20,675 nt of DNA from JBAZOY01 sp041648505 (GTDB lineage: Bacteria; Desulfobacterota; Syntrophia; Syntrophales; CG2-30-49-12). Under the pieces are notes generated by a model. It searched no databases and was not told the DNA's origin. It was given only the letters and a program-made list of their open reading frames with translations. Made by a program: the position numbers and the translations under genes. Within the stretch, counting starts at the first letter, position 1. Each line of letters begins with the position of its first letter. Shown here in pieces: positions 7,426 through 14,314 of the stretch. The DNA is taken from positions 1 through 20,675 of the forward strand of contig JBAZOY010000041.1 of NCBI GenBank assembly GCA_041648505.1. The letters are read 5' to 3'.

Positions 7426-8090
7426 ATTTTTTTCCCTATCCTTGGCCTTGCAATATCAGAGATGAAAAACGGCGTCCCGCAATCTTCCCGTTTGTCCTTG
7501 TTTCTTATAAGTATCGTAACAGATATCCTTACCTCATCAGGAATGCTTTTTGACAGAGTGCTGTCCCAGGTCTTTACCCAACTATCACCGGATCGTGCCT
7601 CCAAGGTAAAAGACTCTATTTCTTCGAGCATGTCCACACCTTTATTTTCAAGCGGCTCCGAAAAAGCGGGTATAATATGTTTTTTTATTACTAAATTACC
7701 GTTTCGTTCCTCCACTGTATAATTTATCCTGGACAGCCCCGTTACTAAAGGGGAGAAACAGGTAATGAACAACTGAGATGTCTGCCTTCCATAGTAATCC
7801 CTGTCATCCATTTTAAAGAAAGAGTAATTCTTATCGGCCGAATATAGCCCGGATTCTATCTCCCTTTTCAAAGTATCCACAAAAAAACGGGATTCCTGAA
7901 GTTTCAAGAGGGATTCATCTATAACACCCAATGCCCTATGGGACAGGGCGAACGTGCTATAAAGGGCGGTAAGCAAAACGGAGGTTACGGCGAAAGCAAT
8001 TAAAACTTCCAGGAGGGTAAACCCTCTCCGTGAAAAGAACACATGGTTATCTACGGATGAGTTGGGACAGGGTAACACTTTCCTTCTCAT
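7422..8090 (-). CDS. gspJ: Type II secretion minor pseudopilin GspJ
   Basis: A minor pseudopilin with prepilin-peptidase site RRG/FTLLEVLIAF and the conserved Glu at mature position 5, followed by a hydrophobic helix and a periplasmic beta-rich domain. It acts in the pseudopilus tip complex. The start is uncertain: an ATG at 8090 (222 residues, 23-residue leader, overlapping gspI by 44 bases), an earlier ATG at 8105, and a GTG at 8042 that would give a more typical 7-residue leader just after the gspI stop. None has a good Shine-Dalgarno sequence; 8090 is given as the best ATG. The stop overlaps gspK by four bases. Confidence 0.9.
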   Translation of the reverse strand: MRRKVLPCPNSSVDNHVFFSRRGFTLLEVLIAFAVTSVLLTALYSTFALSHRALGVIDESLLKLQESRFFVDTLKREIESGLYSADKNYSFFKMDDRDYYGRQTSQLFITCFSPLVTGLSRINYTVEERNGNLVIKKHIIPAFSEPLENKGVDMLEEIESFTLEARSGDSWVKTWDSTLSKSIPDEVRISVTILIRNKDKREDCGTPFFISDIARPRIGKKI

Positions 8091-8415
8091 TGCTGACCAC
8101 CACACCTATTTCTGATATACCCGGGAAAGACGATTTTCTGATATTCGTCTTGTAAAAAAAGCGGGAATAAGGTTCCGGAAAATGACCACTGCTAACGTTG
8201 GGAGTCTTTTCCATCTCGTATAACTTTTCCTTAGCCAGGTTCGTGGAAGTTGTGATAATTACTTGCCTTTCAGCTAACATAAGATGATAATTGAGGGTGT
8301 AAATCACGGTGACCAACAGTCCTCCAACAATGGCAAGACTTATTAAGACCTCAAGAAGTGTAAAGCCACTTCCCCCGATTAAGGGAAATTTTTTCTTTCG
8401 CCCTTTTAACCCCAT
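8047..8415 (-). CDS. gspI: Type II secretion minor pseudopilin GspI
   Basis: A 122-residue minor pseudopilin with a basic leader (GRKKK at 5-9), prepilin-peptidase site GGSG/FTLLEVLISL (cut after Gly17) and Glu22 at mature position 5. The hydrophobic helix is followed by the short domain typical of GspI, with the family pattern NLAKEKLYEME. GspI nucleates the tip complex with GspJ and GspK. It lies 32 bases after gspH, and its end overlaps the assumed gspJ start. Confidence 0.9.
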   Translation of the reverse strand: MGLKGRKKKFPLIGGSGFTLLEVLISLAIVGGLLVTVIYTLNYHLMLAERQVIITTSTNLAKEKLYEMEKTPNVSSGHFPEPYSRFFYKTNIRKSSFPGISEIGVVVSNEKESVTLSQLIRR

Positions 8416-8447
8416 TATCTACCAATACCTTTACCCTGCATGAGTTG

Positions 8448-8912
8448 TCAGCTATAATGATCGAGAATCTTTACCCTTCCGCTTAAGGGATTAAAAATAA
8501 CTGCCATTGTGTTTTTATCACTCCTCAAATGCATGGTAAATCCTTCCGTTGAACCGGTGGGGCCCAAAAAAACAACGGCCTTCCCATCAGAAACCATACC
8601 TTTGGTCTGTAAATCAATACCAACCAGATTAACAAACTTTTCCGCTCTTTCTCCATCCGGTCCTTTATAACTTAACTCTTTTGCCTTGAAATCTATCTTG
8701 ATAGCGTAAGTTTCTTTGGTGGAGATCGCACTATCGTTAAGATACCTTAAGATTGAAGTGATCTTCCTCGCCTCAGACCTCAACCCCTCCTCTTCTGTGA
8801 TAGTAATATAAGGAAAGGAAAGGGCGAACGTCAGGGAAACAATAAAAATCACAATTATTAATTCTAAGAGGCTAAAGCCTTTATTATAAAGCCCAGTTCT
8901 CAATATCCGCAT
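8448..8912 (-). CDS. gspH: Type II secretion minor pseudopilin GspH
   Basis: A 154-residue pseudopilin with prepilin-peptidase site YNKG/FSLLELIIVI (cut after Gly12) and Glu17 at mature position 5, then a hydrophobic helix and a C-terminal beta domain. GspH links the tip complex to the GspG shaft. The ATG at 8912 was chosen because GGAAGG lies five bases before it and it gives a normal 12-residue leader; the frame is open to an ATG at 8948, which would give an overlong leader. It overlaps the gspG end by 29 bases. Confidence 0.88.
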   Translation of the reverse strand: MRILRTGLYNKGFSLLELIIVIFIVSLTFALSFPYITITEEEGLRSEARKITSILRYLNDSAISTKETYAIKIDFKAKELSYKGPDGERAEKFVNLVGIDLQTKGMVSDGKAVVFLGPTGSTEGFTMHLRSDKNTMAVIFNPLSGRVKILDHYS

Positions 8913-9342
8913 CCTTGCCTTCCCCGCCTTCTTTGCCGTCACCTCCAAAGCTTATAATATCAAAATCTCCATTAATCCCCGGTGAAAGGTAGATATATGG
9001 ATGCCCCCATGGGTCAAGGGGTATCTTCTTACGTTCGAGGTAACCTCCCTCTCTATAATGGGAAGGTATTTCCCCTGTGGTTGGTTTTTCTACAAGGGCA
9101 TCAAGTCCCTGCTGAGTATCGGGATAGAAGCCATTATCCAGTTTAAAGAATTTCAGGGCGGTCTCAAAGTTTTTTATCTGAACCTTGGCCTCTGTGATGC
9201 GTGCGTCGTCTGTCCTGCCGATCAACCTCGGTGCTACAAGAGCTACGAGGAGGCTCAGGATAAAGACAACAACAACGAGTTCCAGTAAGGTAAACCCCTT
9301 ACGGGAGCTGTCAAAGGCAGATTTTACTATTAAGTGTTTCAT
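8884..9342 (-). CDS. gspG: Type II secretion major pseudopilin GspG
   Basis: A 152-residue major pseudopilin, the shaft subunit that polymerises under the periplasm to drive secretion. The prepilin-peptidase site is RKG/FTLLELVVVV (cut after Gly16) with Glu21 at mature position 5. The hallmarks of the family follow: LDNGFYPDTQQGLDALV, the PLDPWGHPY stretch, SPGINGDFDIISFGGDGKEG and a D-rich C-terminal calcium-binding loop ending in NW. A strong Shine-Dalgarno sequence (GGAAGGAG) lies about eight bases before the ATG, in keeping with the high amount of GspG needed. Confidence 0.97.
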   Translation of the reverse strand: MKHLIVKSAFDSSRKGFTLLELVVVVFILSLLVALVAPRLIGRTDDARITEAKVQIKNFETALKFFKLDNGFYPDTQQGLDALVEKPTTGEIPSHYREGGYLERKKIPLDPWGHPYIYLSPGINGDFDIISFGGDGKEGGEGKDADIENWAL

Positions 9343-9389
9343 CTAAAAACTCCTTCCTTCTGTCTCATGCTCCCTGTTCTATATCCCCT

Positions 9390-10565
9390 TCACTTTATCA
9401 ACTGATTCAATTGAAATATGGGGAGTAGCACGGCGAGGACTATAAAGCAAACCACGAGACCCATCAAGAGTATCATGACGGGTTCGAAGAGAGAAACAGC
9501 TTTCTCCATTTTACCGTTAAATTCTTCTTCGTAAGATTCAGCAGCCCTGTTCATGGTTTCCGCAAGCCTTCCACTCTTCTCACCTGTTGAAACAAGCTGG
9601 ATTAATACAGGGGGGAATCCTCGAAGTGATGAAGAAAGGCTACCGCCCTCCGCCACCTTTCCCTCCGCAGCTAAAACCTGAGATTCCAGTTCCCTGTTAC
9701 CAATTGACTTCCCGGCAAATTTGAGAGATTTCAACATGGGCACTCCTCCATCGAGGAGAAACCCCATCGTTCTCGCAAATCTGGCATAATAAAGGCTTTG
9801 AATGATATTGCCGGGCAGCCTGAGAAGGAGTTTATCCACTGTGGCTCTGTGCTTTACGAGAAACCTCCTCATGAACCAAATCGCTGTTGCCACGGTGACT
9901 ATCATTGCCCACCAGTATTTGATAAAAATATTGCTTATAAATATCAGGACGAGCGTTATAAAAGGTAATGTCCCTTCCATATCATTAAATATCTTTACAA
10001 TCTTCGGCATGACAAATGTAAAAAGGAATGCAAGCACCAGAACACTCACACCCATCATAAAAATCGGGTATATCGTAGATGAGCGTACCTTTGATCTTAT
10101 TTCATTCTGGTTCTCTAAAAAATCGGCAAGTTTTATGAGAATCTTATCTAAAATGCCACTTGCCTCTCCTACCTGAACCATATTGATATAAAAGACAGGA
10201 AATATACGGCCATAACTCTCCAGTGCCCTGGAGAGACTTGTCCCCCCCGAAACCCTTTCTTTTATAGCGATTAATATTTCCCTGTAAAATCCGATATTTT
10301 CATTAGAAATAGCTTGAAGTGCCTCCATTAAAGGGACCCCTGCGGAAAGAAGCGTAGAGAGCTGCCGCGTCATATTCGGCAGAAAAGTGTCATCTATCTT
10401 ATGGAATATTCCCCTCTCACCCTTCTCTCGTACCTCAAAGACATCAGCAGGATGGATCCCATAGGACTTAACCTTGATGATGGCATCCTTAAGCCCCAAA
10501 GCGTCGAGAGAACCTTTTATTTCTGTTCCTTCAGCACTGTATCCTTTATAGGAAAATATCGGCAT
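9390..10565 (-). CDS. gspF: Type II secretion inner-membrane platform protein GspF
   Basis: A 391-residue polytopic inner-membrane protein at the heart of the assembly platform. It has two GspF cytoplasmic domains, each in its own half (about 66-190 and 265-388), with membrane spans near 165-190, 205-235 and 365-388. Family stretches include TRQLSTLLSAGVPLMEAL, the repeat of that pattern as ARTMGFLLDGGVPMLKSL, and VSTGEKSGRLAETM. Length is normal. Its start overlaps the gspE end by 20 bases, so the two are translationally coupled. gspG follows after 47 bases. Confidence 0.96.
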   Translation of the reverse strand: MPIFSYKGYSAEGTEIKGSLDALGLKDAIIKVKSYGIHPADVFEVREKGERGIFHKIDDTFLPNMTRQLSTLLSAGVPLMEALQAISNENIGFYREILIAIKERVSGGTSLSRALESYGRIFPVFYINMVQVGEASGILDKILIKLADFLENQNEIRSKVRSSTIYPIFMMGVSVLVLAFLFTFVMPKIVKIFNDMEGTLPFITLVLIFISNIFIKYWWAMIVTVATAIWFMRRFLVKHRATVDKLLLRLPGNIIQSLYYARFARTMGFLLDGGVPMLKSLKFAGKSIGNRELESQVLAAEGKVAEGGSLSSSLRGFPPVLIQLVSTGEKSGRLAETMNRAAESYEEEFNGKMEKAVSLFEPVMILLMGLVVCFIVLAVLLPIFQLNQLIK

Positions 10566-12084
10566 AATCTTTTTGTGTAACCCTCAGAATCTCCTGCAGT
10601 GTTGTAATTCCTTGGATAACTTTAGTCAGACCATCTCTGTAAAGAGTTCTCATTCCCTTTGACACAGCATGATCTTTTATGATTTGTAAATCAACCCTTC
10701 CTGAAATCATCTGTCTTATCTCATTGTTTATATGGAGGAGTTCATATATCCCTGTTCTTCCAAGATAGCCGGTCCCCATACATTTCTCGCATCCCTTTCC
10801 TCTGTATAAAAGAGAAGGGCAAGGAGTAAGGGATGAGGGGTTAAGAAAATATGATCTTTCGTTATCCGAAGGTTCGTAGGATTCCTTACAATAAATGCAT
10901 ATAACCCTTACAAGCCTCTGGGCAAGAACCGCCACCAGCGATGATGAGAGAAGAAAGGGTTCCACGCCCATGTCAATAAGTCTTGTGATGGCGGATGGTG
11001 CGTCATTTGTATGGAGTGTGCTTAAGACAAGGTGTCCTGTGAGAGATGCCTGAATGGCAATCTCAGCAGTTTCAAAATCTCTTATCTCGCCTACCATGAT
11101 TACATCCGGGTCCTGCCTCAGGATGGATCTCAGTCCTTTTGCAAACGTAAGACCGATCCGGGGATTTACCTGTATCTGTCCTATACCTTTAAGCTGATAT
11201 TCAACGGGGTCTTCCACAGTAATGATATTTTTTTCTTCCGTGTAAATCCGGTTTAATGCGGCATAAAGGCTTGTTGTTTTTCCACTTCCGGTGGGACCTG
11301 TAACAAGGATAATACCACTCGTTCTTACCAGGAGTTCCTCTAAATGTTTTTCATCATCCTTATCAATTCCTAACTCATAGAGACCGATAAGTCCCTGTTT
11401 TCTGTTGAGCAGCCTCATTACCGCTCTTTCTCCGAAGGAGGTGGGAATGATGGATACCCTGATATCTATATCCTGTCCTCCGATGAGGAGTCTTATCCGG
11501 CCATCCTGGGGAAGCCTTTTCTCCGCAATGTCCAAATTTGCCATTATCTTTACCCTGCTTATCAGAGCATCCTGGATTATCTTGGGAGGGCTTAAAATCC
11601 TGTGCAGGATCCCATCAACCCTCATCCTCACATCGAGTTCCTTTTCGTAGGGTTCTATGTGTATATCACTTGCTCTCTCTTTGAGAGCCTGCTGGAAAAG
11701 GGCATTTAAAAGCCTTATAATAGGCGCATCTTCTGTAAGTTCAAGCAGATCCCTTGGCTTTTCAAACTCTGTCGCAACAGATGCGAGATCGTCTCCGGTT
11801 ATGTTGTCCATCACATCGGAGGCTGTGCCTATCTGGCCATAAAATCTGTTGATTGCATCAATGATAATCCCTGTCTCTGCCTTAAGAGGACATAGCCTTA
11901 CCCCATATTGTCTTGCCACATCGAGAACTGCTAAAAGACCTCTGTCATCCGCAACCGCCGCAAAGAGACAGCCGTCAGCCATCCTCATCGGAATCACGAG
12001 ATTATTCCTGGCAAAGAAAAAGGGAATTTCTTTGATAAGAGACATATCGACGTCTTCATCTCTTATAGCTTCAATGATCTCCAT
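10546..12084 (-). CDS. gspE: Type II secretion ATPase GspE
   Basis: A 512-residue hexameric ATPase that powers pseudopilus assembly from the cytoplasmic face. The N-terminal domain that binds GspL covers about 1-110. The ATPase core has Walker A GPTGSGKTT (263-271, Lys269), an Asp box around ITVEDPVEY, Walker B DPDVIMVGEIRD (325-336, Glu333) and a His box LSTLHTND (354-361). A tetracysteine metal site has Cys396, Cys399, Cys432 and Cys435. The ATG at 12084 follows GAGG a few bases upstream, and an in-frame stop nine bases before it rules out a longer protein. It is the first gsp gene on this strand and overlaps gspF. The loop between the Cys pairs contains an unusual LTPCPSLLYRGKG stretch. 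Confidence 0.97.
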   Translation of the reverse strand: MEIIEAIRDEDVDMSLIKEIPFFFARNNLVIPMRMADGCLFAAVADDRGLLAVLDVARQYGVRLCPLKAETGIIIDAINRFYGQIGTASDVMDNITGDDLASVATEFEKPRDLLELTEDAPIIRLLNALFQQALKERASDIHIEPYEKELDVRMRVDGILHRILSPPKIIQDALISRVKIMANLDIAEKRLPQDGRIRLLIGGQDIDIRVSIIPTSFGERAVMRLLNRKQGLIGLYELGIDKDDEKHLEELLVRTSGIILVTGPTGSGKTTSLYAALNRIYTEEKNIITVEDPVEYQLKGIGQIQVNPRIGLTFAKGLRSILRQDPDVIMVGEIRDFETAEIAIQASLTGHLVLSTLHTNDAPSAITRLIDMGVEPFLLSSSLVAVLAQRLVRVICIYCKESYEPSDNERSYFLNPSSLTPCPSLLYRGKGCEKCMGTGYLGRTGIYELLHINNEIRQMISGRVDLQIIKDHAVSKGMRTLYRDGLTKVIQGITTLQEILRVTQKDYADIFL

Positions 12085-12331
12085 ACCGCCTCAATCTCTA
12101 TCGTTTATTGCTGATTTTACAGATACAGAACCGTTGTAAGAATCATAGGATCAGGGAACACAAGCAATTTCAAAGGAGTCATTATTCAGTTGGAAACAAC
12201 GAAAAAACTGAACAATTTTTTCATGCTTATTCAGGATAGGCTTGCAAGCTCTTTCCCTGATTTTAATCCAGGTTTTGATAGGAGCTTCCTTTTGTTAAAC
12301 TATATGAAGTACAGGTTACTATTGCCGAAGT
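12085..12331 (-). other. Leader region upstream of gspE
   Basis: This gap of 247 bases separates the cupin gene from gspE on the same strand and probably carries the gsp operon promoter. On the minus strand a TATGAT box is visible near 12145, but the nearest -35-like sequence (TTGAAA) is 20 bases away, so no promoter can be assigned with confidence. No secretin or gspC frame is hidden here. Confidence 0.35.
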
Positions 12332-12679
12332 CTAAGACCTTATCATTAATAACAGCATCTTAAAACGCTCCACAGCCTTTAATGAATGCGGCTTGCCTGC
12401 CGGCATTATAATAACTTCTCCTGCTTTTAGATGATGCAGAGTGCCTTCTATAACAACCTCTGCCTGGCCGTCAAAATTATATACTAAAGCGTCGAAAGGA
12501 GCAGTGTGTTCACTCAAGCCCTGTCCTTTATCAAAAGCAAACAGCGTAACCGTTCCGGTGTCTTTCTTAATAATCTCTTTGCTGACAATAGAGTCCGCTT
12601 GATACTCGACTAAATCAGAGAGCTTTGCTGCCTGGGCTGCTATACTCTTTGCCATATTATCAACCTTTTTCTTGTCCAA
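12332..12679 (-). CDS. Small cupin-domain protein
   Basis: A 115-residue single-domain cupin. The beta-barrel motifs are visible: motif 1 as GLSEHTAPFDALVYNFDGQAE and motif 2 as HHLKAGEVIIMPAGKPHSL. The histidines in SEH and in PAGKPH are likely metal ligands. Proteins of this size and pattern are common and mostly lack a proven function; sensing or binding of small molecules has been suggested for cupins generally. The start is TTG at 12679: AGGAGG lies about six bases before it, whereas the first ATG (residue 9) has none. It is upstream of gspE on the same strand but 247 bases away, so cotranscription is uncertain. Confidence 0.85.
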   Translation of the reverse strand: MDKKKVDNMAKSIAAQAAKLSDLVEYQADSIVSKEIIKKDTGTVTLFAFDKGQGLSEHTAPFDALVYNFDGQAEVVIEGTLHHLKAGEVIIMPAGKPHSLKAVERFKMLLLMIRS

Positions 12680-12795
12680 GCTGCCCTCCTAATTGTTTTT
12701 CAGGTAAGCACTAAAAATTTTCGCTAATTGTGGAGACTGCCGGTGCAGCATGAAGTATTGCCCTGTTTTTTTATATGTTTCCACGCTAGCTCATG

Positions 12796-12824
12796 ATTTT
12801 ACTCCAAACAAAAAACCTGTGCAA
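12796..12824 (-). promoter_or_regulatory. Possible cupin promoter overlapped by a dyad
   Basis: On the minus strand TTGCAC (12824-12819), a 17-base spacer, then TAAAAT (12801-12796, 5 of 6). A 13-bp perfect palindrome, AACAAT-A-ATTGTT (12823-12835), touches the -35 box and could be an operator. AT-rich dyads arise by chance, so this is tentative. Confidence 0.3.
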
Positions 12825-12896
12825 CAATAATTGTTAACATGTCGCGTGAAGCCAAAGTTCAGGCAATCACCAGTTAAGACACGGTTCGATTTGTTC

Positions 12897-12924
12897 GTGA
12901 CATCTATTGGGATAAGGTTATATA
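12897..12924 (+). promoter_or_regulatory. Possible plus-strand promoter before the structured element
   Basis: GTGACA (12897-12902, 5 of 6 matches to TTGACA), a 16-base spacer, then TATATA (12919-12924). Transcription would start near 12931, about 55 bases before the first hairpin of the structured element. Confidence 0.3.
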
Positions 12925-12986
12925 TGCACATGGACTCACAATCGCCAAGATACATTTATAACCCATTGTGCATTCTGCAGTACAAC

Positions 12987-13141
12987 GTGCGGCTCAGAGA
13001 AGCCCCTCACGGAACAGGAATCTTATTCCAATTCTAAATCAAAGCGCTATCTTCGTTGGCATCGTCGTTTGCTCCTCGACGTACGTTTCATGTATGCCTG
13101 CGTCGCCTCCTCATTACCGTCTTGATTTCATCTTTGATTTA
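12987..13141. other. Candidate structured RNA or conserved intergenic element
   Basis: Consecutive inverted repeats fill this stretch. Hairpin one is GTG.GGCT with AGCC...CAC (12987-13010). Hairpin two is GGAAT-CTT-ATTCC (13017-13029). A third domain is closed by a perfect 10-bp pair, TAAATCAAAG (13035-13044) with CTTTGATTTA (13132-13141), and holds nested GGCAT/ATGCC (13058-13062, 13094-13098) and CGTCG/CGACG (13063-13067, 13077-13081). The inside is richer in CG dinucleotides than the surroundings. The strand cannot be decided; a possible promoter lies on the plus strand. A non-coding RNA, a palindromic mobile repeat or a decayed gene end are all possible. Confidence 0.35.
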
Positions 13142-13272
13142 AAACCAGACTTAGTTGCTGTAGTACGAAGTTACATTGACAGCATGTTTAAAGATGGGGC
13201 GTAAATCATTCTTCCTGTAAGAAATAATAGACATATCAATGCGATTGATATAGATTTCATACGGAAATAAAC

Positions 13273-13512
13273 ATGCAAGTGGGTATGAAATTAGTACGGG
13301 AAGCGTCCCCTTATTACACCCAGCCTCAGGGCGGTATTTATGCAATTTCAATCAATAATGAAATTATGGTTAAAAGAATTCAGTTACTCTATTCTGAGGG
13401 GAAACTGGCGGTGATCAGTGATAACAAAAACTATGAACGCCTGGAACTGGATGCCGGCCAGGTTTATATCAACGGAATAGTCCTTTGGTATTGCCGGGAA
13501 ATGGTAAGATAA
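13273..13512 (+). pseudogene. C-terminal remnant of an S24-type phage repressor
   Basis: This 79-residue frame matches only the last part of a LexA/CI-type S24 peptidase domain. It has GIYAISINNEIMVKRI with the lysine (Lys34) that serves as catalytic base, then VISDNKNY (47-54) and the closing strand around VYINGIVLWY. The nucleophilic serine segment (usually GDSM) and the whole DNA-binding domain are missing. An in-frame stop lies 24 bases upstream and the ATG has no Shine-Dalgarno sequence. It is therefore most likely a decayed repressor left by a prophage or integrative element. Expression as a short protein cannot be excluded, since an intact small gene follows 27 bases later. Confidence 0.65.
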
Positions 13513-13539
13513 AGGACATCTTGAAAAAGGAGGGAAGAA

Positions 13540-13755
13540 ATGGCCTTTTCAGAAGAGACAATTCAAAGGGTTTGGGGGAAAGCTACTCCTAATGAATGTG
13601 AAAACTTCTTATCAAATCGCAACTGCGACCCTTGGATAATTGACAAGTTTGAGTGTAAAGAATATTCCGGCAAGATTGAGTATAGAACTGCGACGGATTC
13701 TGAGGAGGCAGAAAAAATTTGTTCAACATGTCCTAACTTTAAAAGAAAACCATAA
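13540..13755 (+). CDS. Small cysteine-rich protein of unknown function
   Basis: A 71-residue protein with no recognised family. A clear Shine-Dalgarno sequence (GGAGG) lies shortly before the ATG, so it is probably translated. It begins MAFSEETIQRVWGKAT, a wording that resembles the start of some small HNH-type proteins, but no HNH catalytic residues follow. Five cysteines (20, 29, 39, 61, 64) include a closing CSTC pair, suggesting a zinc or iron-sulfur site. It is soluble and slightly acidic. It lies 27 bases after the S24 repressor remnant and may share its transcript. Confidence 0.6.
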   Translation: MAFSEETIQRVWGKATPNECENFLSNRNCDPWIIDKFECKEYSGKIEYRTATDSEEAEKICSTCPNFKRKP

Positions 13756-13780
13756 GTCATTACTTCCTGAAGTAAAGCAT

Positions 13781-13850
13781 CCGATGATTTTGGTAGGTAT
13801 TTACCCTTTCAGATGGCATTCGTTATTAACTTGACTAAAGAAATCATCGG
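13781..13850. repeat. Perfect 10-bp inverted repeat enclosing 50 bases
   Basis: CCGATGATTT (13781-13790) and AAATCATCGG (13841-13850) are exact reverse complements. A smaller GGTA/TACC hairpin (13792-13795 with 13802-13805) lies inside. The element sits in the gap between the cysteine-rich gene and the small membrane protein gene. Confidence 0.5.
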
Positions 13851-13875
13851 CAAATCATTATTACTGAAGTATATT

Positions 13876-13895
13876 TTTTTCGCACTTGCGAAAAA
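13876..13895. repeat. Hairpin upstream of the small membrane protein gene
   Basis: TTTTTCGCA-CT-TGCGAAAAA is a perfect 9-bp dyad with a two-base centre. The T-run comes before the GC core and the A-run after it, so it reads as an extended stem and not as a terminator on either strand. It lies about 55 bases before the ATG at 13951. Confidence 0.5.
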
Positions 13896-13950
13896 TATCT
13901 GTCTTTCTGAATTGATTTGGAAGGAACAACAAAGATGGGGGCTTCTTTTT

Positions 13951-14274
13951 ATGGACAATATAAAGAAATTAATTATTGTTGGTTATTGTCTGGCAGTCTT
14001 ATTTTCAGTATTATTTGTACCTTGGAAAGTTGTTAGGCAGACTGAGAACGGGGTTTTAGCAAATCTAAACTTGGGGTATTCATTTATATTTTCACCACCG
14101 ATAAAAAGTGTTTGCGTTATTGATTACGGTTTCGTCACATTGGAATTGATTGCGATAACAGCTACAGCTGCAATATGTTATGCGATGCATGATAAGTTAT
14201 CTAAAATAACCTCCGCTCTGAAACAGATGAGGGGCGCTCTTGAAAAAAAAGGCTGGACCTTTGGCAAAGAATGA
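13951..14274 (+). CDS. Small two-span membrane protein of unknown function
   Basis: A 107-residue protein with a hydrophobic span at about 6-25 (LIIVGYCLAVLFSVLFVPW), an extracytoplasmic loop containing NLGYSFIFSPP, a second span at about 58-80 and a charged, partly coiled-coil tail (DKLSKITSALKQM). The frame is open from 13813, but the ATG at 13951 gives the natural signal-anchor start; it is preceded by a G-rich stretch at a loose SD distance. The gene is followed after 40 bases by the repeat-protein gene on the same strand, so the two are probably cotranscribed. The family is not recognised with confidence. Confidence 0.6.
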   Translation: MDNIKKLIIVGYCLAVLFSVLFVPWKVVRQTENGVLANLNLGYSFIFSPPIKSVCVIDYGFVTLELIAITATAAICYAMHDKLSKITSALKQMRGALEKKGWTFGKE

Positions 14275-14314
14275 TCGCTTATTGTTGACCATTTTACTTT
14301 TATGAGGGGGAGAG

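Larger units (their letters stand above)
12680..13272. other. Intergenic region with a compact structured element
   Basis: No supported gene lies in these 593 bases. The frames at 12831-13037 and 12968-13204 lack ribosome-binding sites and recognisable similarity. The region contains the cupin promoter on the minus strand, a possible plus-strand promoter at 12897-12924, and a succession of hairpins from 12987 to 13141. Confidence 0.5.

Noticed and set aside
12831..13204. Two overlapping plus-strand frames in the cupin-upstream region
   Set aside because: They start with TTG and GTG without ribosome-binding sites, have no recognisable similarity, and overlap the structured element.
13876..13895. 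Hairpin as a rho-independent terminator
   Set aside because: The T-run precedes the stem and pairs with the A-run after it, on either strand; no free T-tail follows a GC-rich stem.
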